DNA from: Natronoflexus pectinivorans
Lineage (GTDB): Bacteria; Bacteroidota; Bacteroidia; Bacteroidales; Marinilabiliaceae
Direction: 5' to 3'
Assembly (NCBI RefSeq): GCF_004345615.1
Contig: NZ_SLWK01000009.1
Span: 1 to 54,569 of the forward strand
DNA length: 54,569 nt
Below are positions 16,952-25,330 of the stretch, in pieces. The stretch's first letter is position 1. Every line of letters starts with the position of its first letter. The notes beneath the pieces are model-generated. The model was not told the origin of the DNA. It saw nothing but the letters and a program-made list of their open reading frames with translations, and made no database searches. The position numbers and the translations under genes are program-made.

Positions 16952-19501
16952 TTACTCCATCCAAATGGATTCAATCCAAAAATCCACTTCATCAATATTT
17001 CCTTGACGTATAGAGACCTGAACAGACTCCGCCTTTGCCGGATTGAACTGAAATAGATGTTCTGAGGATTGAAAATGTGGCAAATATTCAGGGTATGCGC
17101 CCGGTGTGACAGCAAATTCTGATTGAACCAAACTGTCCAACGAAATATGATAAATTGACTTTCCCGGGATGATATCCACTTCAACAGAATAAGCAATTCC
17201 ATTGACATCAACCAACCCAACTATAATTGGCTGATAATCATTTAATTGAGTGTAAGCATTCAATACCAATTTTTTTGAATTTGCAATTCGGGAATTCCTG
17301 CCAGATAATAAATCACCGAAGAAGAATTTGAACGAATAATCTTTTCGGCTTCCCTTTTTCAAATTGCGATCCGGCAAATGATCCATTTTCAAATGTAACG
17401 CAGCATTCCTATTTCCCAATGGCTTTAATGAAACTCCCGGGTGCCAGATGCGTAGAGTTTCACTCCAATCATCTAAGGCAGACCAAACAAGAACAGGCTC
17501 TCCATCAGGAATAAATTTAATGGTATACAACGAGTGATCATAAAAGTCCCAATCACCGGGCTGTCCTTCCAAACCAGCAGGAAAACTTTTAATTTTCTCA
17601 TTGAAAGTTAATACTATGTAATAATTTAATATTCCATGAACCAGATGATTTTCATATATATCAACTTTGTAAATATCTGCTCCCATATAAATTGCCTCAG
17701 TTCTGGTGCTGCCTCCATTTCCATACATAATAACTTCCACTTTCTGTGGGAGTTCAGGAGATATTACCTCGAAATGAATCGATGTTTTAGTTCCTACGCA
17801 AGCCTGAGACACGGTATTGTTTTTTATCATGATCTTTGACAAATCGGCTTTAGGTGCTACAAACTCGTTCATGCGAATATTACCCAATGCTTGAAAAGGA
17901 GAAAATTCCAGTACACTGTTTTTATTCTGAAGAATAAAAACGCCGGGAACAATTGAAAATGCCCTTTCTTTAGCTTCTGTATTATAATCATTACCATCAT
18001 TAATAGCCGTTATAATAAAATCAGTTCCCAGGCACGGCAAATCCACCTTCATTTCACGTATGTTATAACTAACAGCCGCCACCTGGTTTTCCAAACTAAC
18101 CCTACCATAGGGATCATCAATCCAATGGGCGTCAGGCATCACTTCCAATCTCCATGAGTCTTCACCAATTCTGTCCAGGAAATAGGCCCCTTTACCATCA
18201 TAATTAATCAAAGGAGAATTGCCGTATCCGGCAATTTTTCTAAGGAGAGCAGGATTATCAGGTGTTGAGGTTGTATTATTTGAATAAAGAAAAGTCTCAT
18301 TGGCAACCCACTCCACCAAATCGTTTTCATAATCAATTCTAAAACCTTCAAAATGGTTATTAACAGGATAGCCACCGTAGTTTGAATATCTTGGAATTTC
18401 GCGAAATACGGCTGAAGCAATTTTCAGACTTAAAGCTTTTTGAGGCGCATAAGGCAATGACATATAGTGAGTCCCGTAGTTGGTATTATAAGGAGCCAGA
18501 AACATGGCATCATAATCGAAATGTGTGGCTAACTGAATGCCAGCCTCACGAAAACTGCGAGCCATTGCAGGATACATGTAATTCCCTCCAACATCGGCTG
18601 GATCAAACTCATAAACGATTTTTGCCATTTTTTTAAACAGAGGATGATCTGCAAATGGGATATAGTATTCTCCAACATGCGGCAGAAAATTGCCATTAAT
18701 TTGGCGATTTGCGACAAGGCCAGCCGGATACCATTGAAAAGTACCTCCTTGAACATCGGCATTTAAATAGGCATCTACAAGATGAATGCTATGACTCATG
18801 TTGTAGAAAATAGGAGTTTGGGTTCCTGTTTTTCGCATAGAACCAACCAATCGGTTTATATAATCGATAACCTCATCTACCGTTCCATCGTGGTGCGGCT
18901 CATTGCTTACTTCAAAAGCTATAATGTCAGGATCGTCTTTATAAGCTAATTCTGTGTAGGGGTTTACGTGATTTAAAAACTGATACAAATAATTCTCCTG
19001 TGCTTTAATGGCATCCGGATTAGTTAAACATCCCTCCTTCCCAAATTTTGTGGCAAAGCCGGGGGTATCAAAATCGGGTTCTGGCCAGCCATTTCCCCAA
19101 AAAGCAATGGGGGTAATGACGAATTTCATTCCCCGCTTTTTCATTTCGGCGACTGCAAAATCAAAAAGTCTAAGATGCTCATTTTGCAATAGATTTCCTT
19201 CCACATCAGAAATTTCAACATCCCAAACATGTACTCTGTATAAATCCAACCCAAGACGAGCAAAATGGTAAACATCCTGCTTTATGGCTTCTTCGTGTGA
19301 AATTCCCAATCGATTTGCCATGCGATACGCATGAGCAAAAGGAAGAGAGTAGTTTACACCAAATCCCATAATTTCGCTATCGTCGGCACTCCATCTTAAA
19401 ACACCTTCATCATCAACGTAGGAACGATTAAAGTTTGATTCATTTCCCACCAAACAAAATACTGTAAGAAAACCTATGATTGATAATATAATTCTTTGCA
19501 T
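16952..19501 (-). CDS. Large clan GH-A glycosidase, possible beta-galactosidase (GH147- or GH5-like)
   Basis: An 849-residue exported protein. The first ~22 residues are a signal peptide; C16 is in a poor lipobox. Residues about 45-420 form a GH5-like barrel: RVHVWDVE, then acid/base E201 in FEVSNEPHHDG, HSIH, and likely nucleophile E298 in IVYEFDPADVGG. Residues about 430-849 are beta-rich and non-catalytic; about 570-670 could be an immunoglobulin-like or binding domain. The two glutamates mark retaining clan GH-A chemistry. The family is not certain: GH147, described for Bacteroides exo-beta-galactosidases, is my best guess from context and size, and a divergent GH5 subfamily is the alternative. 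It follows the SusE/F-like gene after a 130-bp spacer with a strong hairpin and precedes the modular GH53. Confidence 0.72.
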   Translation of the reverse strand: MQRIILSIIGFLTVFCLVGNESNFNRSYVDDEGVLRWSADDSEIMGFGVNYSLPFAHAYRMANRLGISHEEAIKQDVYHFARLGLDLYRVHVWDVEISDVEGNLLQNEHLRLFDFAVAEMKKRGMKFVITPIAFWGNGWPEPDFDTPGFATKFGKEGCLTNPDAIKAQENYLYQFLNHVNPYTELAYKDDPDIIAFEVSNEPHHDGTVDEVIDYINRLVGSMRKTGTQTPIFYNMSHSIHLVDAYLNADVQGGTFQWYPAGLVANRQINGNFLPHVGEYYIPFADHPLFKKMAKIVYEFDPADVGGNYMYPAMARSFREAGIQLATHFDYDAMFLAPYNTNYGTHYMSLPYAPQKALSLKIASAVFREIPRYSNYGGYPVNNHFEGFRIDYENDLVEWVANETFLYSNNTTSTPDNPALLRKIAGYGNSPLINYDGKGAYFLDRIGEDSWRLEVMPDAHWIDDPYGRVSLENQVAAVSYNIREMKVDLPCLGTDFIITAINDGNDYNTEAKERAFSIVPGVFILQNKNSVLEFSPFQALGNIRMNEFVAPKADLSKIMIKNNTVSQACVGTKTSIHFEVISPELPQKVEVIMYGNGGSTRTEAIYMGADIYKVDIYENHLVHGILNYYIVLTFNEKIKSFPAGLEGQPGDWDFYDHSLYTIKFIPDGEPVLVWSALDDWSETLRIWHPGVSLKPLGNRNAALHLKMDHLPDRNLKKGSRKDYSFKFFFGDLLSGRNSRIANSKKLVLNAYTQLNDYQPIIVGLVDVNGIAYSVEVDIIPGKSIYHISLDSLVQSEFAVTPGAYPEYLPHFQSSEHLFQFNPAKAESVQVSIRQGNIDEVDFWIESIWME

Positions 19502-19562
19502 TGTAAATGAATATACTGTTTATAATAAATCTCGGCTAAAATACCGGTAATGAAAGGTTTAA

Positions 19563-19589
19563 GCAGTTGGCAGCAATGCTGCCAACTGC
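19563..19589. other. Intercistronic hairpin between the SusE/F-like and GH-A genes
   Basis: GCAGTTGGCAGC (19563-19574) and its exact complement (19578-19589) flank a 3-nt loop AAT. The stem is 12 bp, GC-rich and perfect. On the transcribed minus strand no T run follows. It could stop exonuclease decay or partly attenuate transcription, lowering enzyme output relative to the SusCDE part. Confidence 0.65.
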
Positions 19590-19631
19590 GCTCCAAAAGG
19601 AGTTATCACCACACACATATAAAACTGTAAT

Positions 19632-20681
19632 CTAATTTTTTATGATTGAATAAATATAAGGTGCTCCGCTTAAATCCATGATAATGTTGTAGTTCCCATC
19701 TTCAGTGATCTGAATGTTATTGTCGTCACGTCCGGGATCAAGAACACCGTTTAAATCATCATCACCAAAGACCAAAGACCAATCTTCGTTTGCAATAAAT
19801 TTAAATCCTCCTGCTGTCATATCAATTGTTGCAGACCAAACCTTGTCATCGGTATCATACACCAAAGGCGTAAAAGACCAACCATTAAAATCTCCTGTAA
19901 TTGCCCATTCTGTTTTCAAAATAGAGATGGTATTGTTTACCAGATTGGCTCTGATTCGGTAATAACCCGGCCCTTCGGTGGCGTAAATATTATTTCCACC
20001 CCAATTACCAACTTGCAAAGTTCCCGAAGTACCACTCTCTTCAGGATCACCAATAACAAGTTCTTCAATCCAATCAGGTTCATATGACATTTTAAAACCA
20101 ATCCAATTATCTCCATTGTCCATATATATGAAACCTTCATATATTTCGTCACTACGCATGGAGTAAAGTTGATCGTTAAAACTCCAACCATTATGATCAC
20201 CCGCGAGGTAAATTGTAGGGTATTCAATTACAACCTCCAAAGGAGTTACGGTTGAAGTTACAATATTTGACATCGTTGACACATCAGGATTTATGGATGC
20301 ATGCAACTGGAACTCAATATTGGCCGAACTTCCAGGCTCTATGCCCATTGAAAGCAAATTCTGGTTCATACGAGAGTTTAAAACAGAAATACTTAAGGAT
20401 TTTGTTCTACCCAATGAAATTGGGTTTTGAAAATTATTTCCTGCCAAATCCATCCTTAATGCATATTCGGCATCGGGCAAGCCATCGCCGAAACTGGCAG
20501 CTGTCCAGATAAATACGGTAAAATCCTGGTCAAGTGCATCTTCCTCAATTACGACATCAGAAATACTTTCACTACTTGAAAGAACAGGTTGGACTGTTTC
20601 GGTAAGCTGAAAATACTCACGATCGTAACATGATGTTAACACAAAGGTTAACAATGCTATAGATAATATTTTATACTTCAT
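19632..20681 (-). CDS. SusE/SusF-like surface glycan-binding lipoprotein
   Basis: A 349-residue lipoprotein; the signal peptide ends VLTSC with the lipid-bearing cysteine at residue 18. Residues about 20-140 form an immunoglobulin-like SusE N-terminal domain (FTVFIWTAASFGDG, then ALRMDLAGNNF). Two tandem binding-type domains follow, about 155-250 (IYLAGDHNGWSFN) and 255-349 (ITGDFNGWSFTP, later GGFKFIANEDW). Proteins of this class are anchored on the cell surface beside SusCD and bind oligosaccharides; the classic ones bind starch, this one presumably galactan. The frame can be extended to a TTG at 20702, but the ATG at 20681 starts a normal signal peptide. SusD ends 24 bp upstream. Confidence 0.85.
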   Translation of the reverse strand: MKYKILSIALLTFVLTSCYDREYFQLTETVQPVLSSSESISDVVIEEDALDQDFTVFIWTAASFGDGLPDAEYALRMDLAGNNFQNPISLGRTKSLSISVLNSRMNQNLLSMGIEPGSSANIEFQLHASINPDVSTMSNIVTSTVTPLEVVIEYPTIYLAGDHNGWSFNDQLYSMRSDEIYEGFIYMDNGDNWIGFKMSYEPDWIEELVIGDPEESGTSGTLQVGNWGGNNIYATEGPGYYRIRANLVNNTISILKTEWAITGDFNGWSFTPLVYDTDDKVWSATIDMTAGGFKFIANEDWSLVFGDDDLNGVLDPGRDDNNIQITEDGNYNIIMDLSGAPYIYSIIKN

Positions 20682-20705
20682 GAGCTTATTATTTGAATTC
20701 AAATG

Positions 20706-22289
20706 TTAATATCCTGATTGTCTCAGATTGGGATTTGCAGCCATATCAGAAGCTGGAATTGGAAACCAATTGAAATGATTTGGCAACTCGCGCCCCTCAT
20801 AAATTCCACCTTTCCACTCCCATAAATAATCTGCACTGGTATATTTTCCAAATCTAACCAGATCCGTTCTTCGGTAAGCTTCCCAATAGAATTCACGTGC
20901 TCTTTCGTCAAGAATGAATTCAAGAGTCAATTCAGAAGCCAAAATTCTTCCTGATTCATCACCAAAAGCTCTGTCGCGAATAGCATTAACAGCAGCAAGA
21001 GCATCGGAAGAGGAGGCACCGGAGCCGCCTCTGAGAACTGCTTCTGCCAACATAAGATATGCATCTGCAATTCGAAACAACGGAAAATCGATATCCAGAT
21101 GTTGAATATTGGAACCTGGAATTCCGTTGATGTTGATGTTCTTATACTTCATCACAGAAAATCCGTTGTTAAATTCAGCTATGACTTCGGCTGACATTAT
21201 TCTATCCTGAGTATAGAACATTGCTCTTTGATCTGTTTCTCCGGAGTAATCGGGAAATTTCTCAATGAGTTGACGTCGGGCTCTATTCCCGCCCCAGGCA
21301 TCAATCCCAAAGGCAGCAGGATTCATATCCGAAGCCCACGCTGAACAAGCTATCATTGTAACTCCACCCCATGTTTGAGCATTGATCCCATCTGCCACAA
21401 CAGGGAAAATTATTCCCTTTGCCTGATCGTTATCAGCCATAAAAAGCCTCTCATAATTTGATTCCAACTCATATGGAGAGTCTATTACCTTCTGCGAGTA
21501 AGTAATGGTTTCTGTATATTTCGCCGTTCCGATATAAACTTCAGCATTCAGGTAAAGTTTGGCCAACAACATCCACACCGCAGCTTTATCTACCCTGCCA
21601 TACACATTTTGCAGAGGATCAACCAACAGATCTTCAAGCTCAAGCAATTCAGATTCGATGTAATCAAATAAACCCTGAGTTGAAATTTGATCAGGTAAAA
21701 AAGCACCTACCAAATCGTCTTCTGTAACAAAGGGTACGCTTCTATAAAAATCCATTGCATGATAATAGCTAAGAGCTCTTAAAAAACGCGCCTCTGCTCT
21801 GTAAAGAGCTATTTCGTTTTGTTGGGTCTGATTAAAGCCCCTATCCTGAAGCCTTCCGGGTGCTGATTCACGAATGAATTCATTTGCAAGTGTTATCTGA
21901 TAAAAAATTCGTGAATACATTCCCATATTTATTTCATTGGAAGGAGTCCATGAATTCGTTTGGAGTTCAGGAATTCCAGGATCATTCCAAATCCATAAAG
22001 CCATCTCGGTAGTTCCATCCTGCATATACCAATATGTCCTCAGGTAACTGGAAGTTCCTTCATCAATTCCCAATACATCCTGATCTCCATCGGGTCCAAC
22101 CTGTCCGGTTAATGACAATCCTCCATAGATTTTCGCTAACACGCTCCGATAGGCAGAGGGATCTTCATAAATTGTAACAGAAGTGATAACATTCTCATCC
22201 AGAGGAATGGTATCCAAGTCGTTTACGCAGGAATTTAATAATATAAATCCGCCAAACAACAATGCTGCTATATAATTAAAATTCTTCAT
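20706..22289 (-). CDS. susD: SusD-like substrate-binding lipoprotein
   Basis: A 527-residue outer-membrane lipoprotein with lipobox LLNSC (C21). The helical SusD fold is supported by the N-terminal VNDLDTIPLDEN, the TPR-like stretch LYRAEARFLRALSYYHAMDFY at about 167-187 (a SusD family hallmark), the segment ADAYLMLAEAVLRGG, and the closing REFYWEAYRRTDLVRFGKY with an end rich in NPNLRQ. SusD proteins lid the SusC transporter and capture oligosaccharides. The gene lies 12 bp after susC, which is the standard arrangement, and its loading specificity is inferred from the GH53 enzymes on both sides. Confidence 0.95.
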   Translation of the reverse strand: MKNFNYIAALLFGGFILLNSCVNDLDTIPLDENVITSVTIYEDPSAYRSVLAKIYGGLSLTGQVGPDGDQDVLGIDEGTSSYLRTYWYMQDGTTEMALWIWNDPGIPELQTNSWTPSNEINMGMYSRIFYQITLANEFIRESAPGRLQDRGFNQTQQNEIALYRAEARFLRALSYYHAMDFYRSVPFVTEDDLVGAFLPDQISTQGLFDYIESELLELEDLLVDPLQNVYGRVDKAAVWMLLAKLYLNAEVYIGTAKYTETITYSQKVIDSPYELESNYERLFMADNDQAKGIIFPVVADGINAQTWGGVTMIACSAWASDMNPAAFGIDAWGGNRARRQLIEKFPDYSGETDQRAMFYTQDRIMSAEVIAEFNNGFSVMKYKNININGIPGSNIQHLDIDFPLFRIADAYLMLAEAVLRGGSGASSSDALAAVNAIRDRAFGDESGRILASELTLEFILDERAREFYWEAYRRTDLVRFGKYTSADYLWEWKGGIYEGRELPNHFNWFPIPASDMAANPNLRQSGY

Positions 22290-22301
22290 ACTAATATGAT
22301 T

Positions 22302-25280
22302 TTAAAATTCCAGATTTACACCCAACAAGAATGTGGTTGGTCGGGGGTAAACATTTATGTCCATTCCATCAAATACCTCAGGATCCAACCCTTCGTAATC
22401 AGTTATAACAAAAACATTCTGAACCGTAAATGATAGTCTCAGACTTGAATTCTGATTTATCAAATTTGCAAAACGATATCCAAGCGATATGTTATCCATT
22501 CTGAAGAAAGATGCATCTCTTACATAGAAATCAGATAATAATTCTTGTGATTCAAAATTAGTGTCAAGTACACTTTTGGGTAAATTCTGAATGTAGGTAT
22601 TGCTATAAGTGTACCTGTAATTGGCATTGCTGGCAGCAAAATCATTGTAAACAAAGTTTCCAATGCTTGCTCTTCCTGCAAAAGAAAAATCCCAATCCTT
22701 ATATTCAACTCTTGAAGATAATCCAAGCAGGAATTTTGGTGCTGAAGAATGGAAATGATATCGATCATCGATGGTGATTTCGCCATCCCCGTTGCGATCA
22801 CCGTAAAGGCCTGCAATCGGCATCTTGTTTTCATCATATACCTGCTGATAGACAAAGAATGAATTTGCTGGCTTACCTACGCTGTGGATTTTGGCATAAT
22901 TTCCGGTTCCACCCGAAATTACTCCGGTATATGCACCTTGATATCCGGGATCATCAACAACCGTAAGTTTTGTAATTTCATTCTTGTTGTAAGTAAAGTT
23001 GAATCCCGTCTCCCAAAACAGGTCGCTGGTAATAACCGGACGCAGATTCAGATTAAACTCTACCCCACGATTTTCGAGACTACCCACATTTGTTAAAAGA
23101 ATATTTGTAAAATTGGTTCCGGCAGCCACTGGGATTTCATTGATTAAGTCAGTGGTTTCCCGATGATAGAGTTCAATAGAACCGTTGATTCTTTCATTGA
23201 AAAAACCGAAATCAACTCCCACATTGTATGTGGTCGTTTCTTCCCATCTCAAATTTGCATCATATCCAGATGGACGTGCCATAGTAACCCAATCGTCTCC
23301 GAATCGATAACGGGCTGTTGACTGGCTTAAACTGTATCTTGCCAGGTATGGATAGTTATCGCTGGTAATATATTGCTGACCTGTAACTCCATATCCCAAT
23401 CTCAAACGAAGATTGGAGACTACTGCAGAGTTTTGTAGAAAAGATTCCTGATTAATTCTCCAGGCAGCAGCCAATGAAGGGAAAGTTCCAAAACGATTAT
23501 CCTTAGAGAAACGAGAAGTACCATCATGTCTTACTGTTAGCGTTAACAAATATCTTTCCATCAAAGAATAGTTCATACGTCCAAAGAAAGAAACAAGATA
23601 ATTCTCCGTTGGAATGGTACGTTCGGGAGCAATAAGGTATTGCCTGTTAATGCTGGTAGCATGAACATAATCTTCACGCCAAAAATGCTGCCATGAATAA
23701 CCACCCATTAGATCAATACGACTTTGAATGGTTGGTAAATCACGATTGTAATTCAGGTAAAAATCTAATAACTGATTTTTTCTGTCCTGTGTGTATACTC
23801 TATGCTCTCCGCTGATGTCTGTTCCATCTGCGGCTCTCCTGTATGCAAAAGCTGCATTTTCCGGGATTACTACAGTCCCATCGGTATTGGAATAATCATA
23901 CCCCAAATTTAGTGTTGCTACCAATTCAGGTAAAAAATGGAATCGATAATCAAACTTTGCACTACCTATACTACGGAACACCTCTGAAGTGTCATCTCTT
24001 TGATTAAGTTGTGCAACTGGATTGACGGGAGAAAAAGAAGCAGGTCGGTCTCCATCCATCCAGGTCGTATAACCACCATATGGGCTGCTTTCATCAAAAA
24101 CAGGTTTGGTAGGGTCATATAATATTGCGTTTCCAATTGCACCGGTAGTTGCAAATCGATTTTCGTTAAACATCCCCCTCAAACTTAAGGTAACTTTAAG
24201 ATGATCGTCAAAGAAAGTAGGAGTAAGATTCATTGAAGCGGTATACCGCTTCATATCTGAAGTTTTTAGCAAACCTGACTGATCTGAATAACCAACAGAG
24301 AAACGATATGGAACATCCATATATGCTCCAGACATGCTAAAGTTGTGATCATGGCCAATTGCTGTCTGAAAAATTTCATCCTGCCAGTTAGTACTTGAAT
24401 TTCCAAGAAGGTTCGCAGCATTGGAATTTTCCCCAAACCGATCATAAATAATCTGACGGTATTCTTCCGCATTAAACACTTCAATCTGATTGGTTTTTAT
24501 TCCAACTGAAACATTGGCATCATAATTAAAACGAATTTTGCCATGTTGACCAGAGCGTGTTGTAATAATAATAACACCATTTGAAGCTCGTGAACCATAG
24601 ATAGCGGTTGCAGAAGCATCCTTCAAAACAGTAAAACTCTCAATATCACTTGGGTTAATAGTGCTAAGAGGATTACGCATTCCTGAAACGCCATCATTGT
24701 CTACAGGAACCCCGTCAATTACGATCAAAGGCTCATTGCTTGCCGATAGTGATGATCCCCCTCTGATTCGAATGGCTGAACCACTTCCGGGAGCTCCTCC
24801 GGCACTGGTGATTTGCACACCTGAAACCCTGCCTGCAATTAACTCCTGAGGTGATGTAATGGCTCCCCGGTTAAAATCCCGGGAACTTACAGAAACCAAT
24901 GATCCGGTAGCATCGTCCCTTCTTACCTGACCATATCCAATGACCACCACTTCATCGAAACTAAAAGTTTCCATATCCAGCTCAATTATCAGATGGGTTC
25001 TTTCTCCAACACCCACATAACGGGATTCATAACCAATGTAAGATATTCTCAAAACATCTTCATTGGCAGCCAAAATAGAAAAGTCTCCATCTGTAGAGCT
25101 TACGGTTCCTCGTTGGGTGCCCTGTACAATCACTGTAGCTCCGGGAATTGACTCTCCTGTTTGAGAGTCAACCACCAAGCCAGTAACAGTTCGTTGCTGG
25201 GATATAGCAGGGGAAACAACACCCCACAAAAGGAATAGCAGTCCCAGCCACTTTAATTTAATTCTTCTTGATTGCTTCAT
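22302..25280 (-). CDS. susC: SusC-like TonB-dependent oligosaccharide transporter
   Basis: A 992-residue outer-membrane receptor. After the signal peptide comes a carboxypeptidase-D regulatory-like domain (about 29-107, TVTGLVVDSQTGESIPGATV), a TonB-box region (FDEVVVIGYG, about 112-121), the plug domain (about 122-235, with IRIRGGSSLSASNEPLIVIDG and ASATAIYGSRASNGVIIITT) and a beta barrel ending in the aromatic-terminated strand TTFLLGVNLEF. It imports oligosaccharides using proton-motive force transmitted by TonB. The gene sits between the GH2 gene (50 bp upstream) and susD (12 bp). No promoter box is evident in the 50-bp gap, so it is probably read from the operon start near 28.94 kb. Confidence 0.96.
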   Translation of the reverse strand: MKQSRRIKLKWLGLLFLLWGVVSPAISQQRTVTGLVVDSQTGESIPGATVIVQGTQRGTVSSTDGDFSILAANEDVLRISYIGYESRYVGVGERTHLIIELDMETFSFDEVVVIGYGQVRRDDATGSLVSVSSRDFNRGAITSPQELIAGRVSGVQITSAGGAPGSGSAIRIRGGSSLSASNEPLIVIDGVPVDNDGVSGMRNPLSTINPSDIESFTVLKDASATAIYGSRASNGVIIITTRSGQHGKIRFNYDANVSVGIKTNQIEVFNAEEYRQIIYDRFGENSNAANLLGNSSTNWQDEIFQTAIGHDHNFSMSGAYMDVPYRFSVGYSDQSGLLKTSDMKRYTASMNLTPTFFDDHLKVTLSLRGMFNENRFATTGAIGNAILYDPTKPVFDESSPYGGYTTWMDGDRPASFSPVNPVAQLNQRDDTSEVFRSIGSAKFDYRFHFLPELVATLNLGYDYSNTDGTVVIPENAAFAYRRAADGTDISGEHRVYTQDRKNQLLDFYLNYNRDLPTIQSRIDLMGGYSWQHFWREDYVHATSINRQYLIAPERTIPTENYLVSFFGRMNYSLMERYLLTLTVRHDGTSRFSKDNRFGTFPSLAAAWRINQESFLQNSAVVSNLRLRLGYGVTGQQYITSDNYPYLARYSLSQSTARYRFGDDWVTMARPSGYDANLRWEETTTYNVGVDFGFFNERINGSIELYHRETTDLINEIPVAAGTNFTNILLTNVGSLENRGVEFNLNLRPVITSDLFWETGFNFTYNKNEITKLTVVDDPGYQGAYTGVISGGTGNYAKIHSVGKPANSFFVYQQVYDENKMPIAGLYGDRNGDGEITIDDRYHFHSSAPKFLLGLSSRVEYKDWDFSFAGRASIGNFVYNDFAASNANYRYTYSNTYIQNLPKSVLDTNFESQELLSDFYVRDASFFRMDNISLGYRFANLINQNSSLRLSFTVQNVFVITDYEGLDPEVFDGMDINVYPRPTTFLLGVNLEF

Positions 25281-25330
25281 TAGACTTTTTGGTTAATTCA
25301 TAAAAACAGTATACTCTATAACTCTCAAAT

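Noticed and set aside
20682-20702. Upstream TTG start of the SusE/F-like gene
   Set aside because: It would put seven polar residues before a normal lipoprotein signal peptide.
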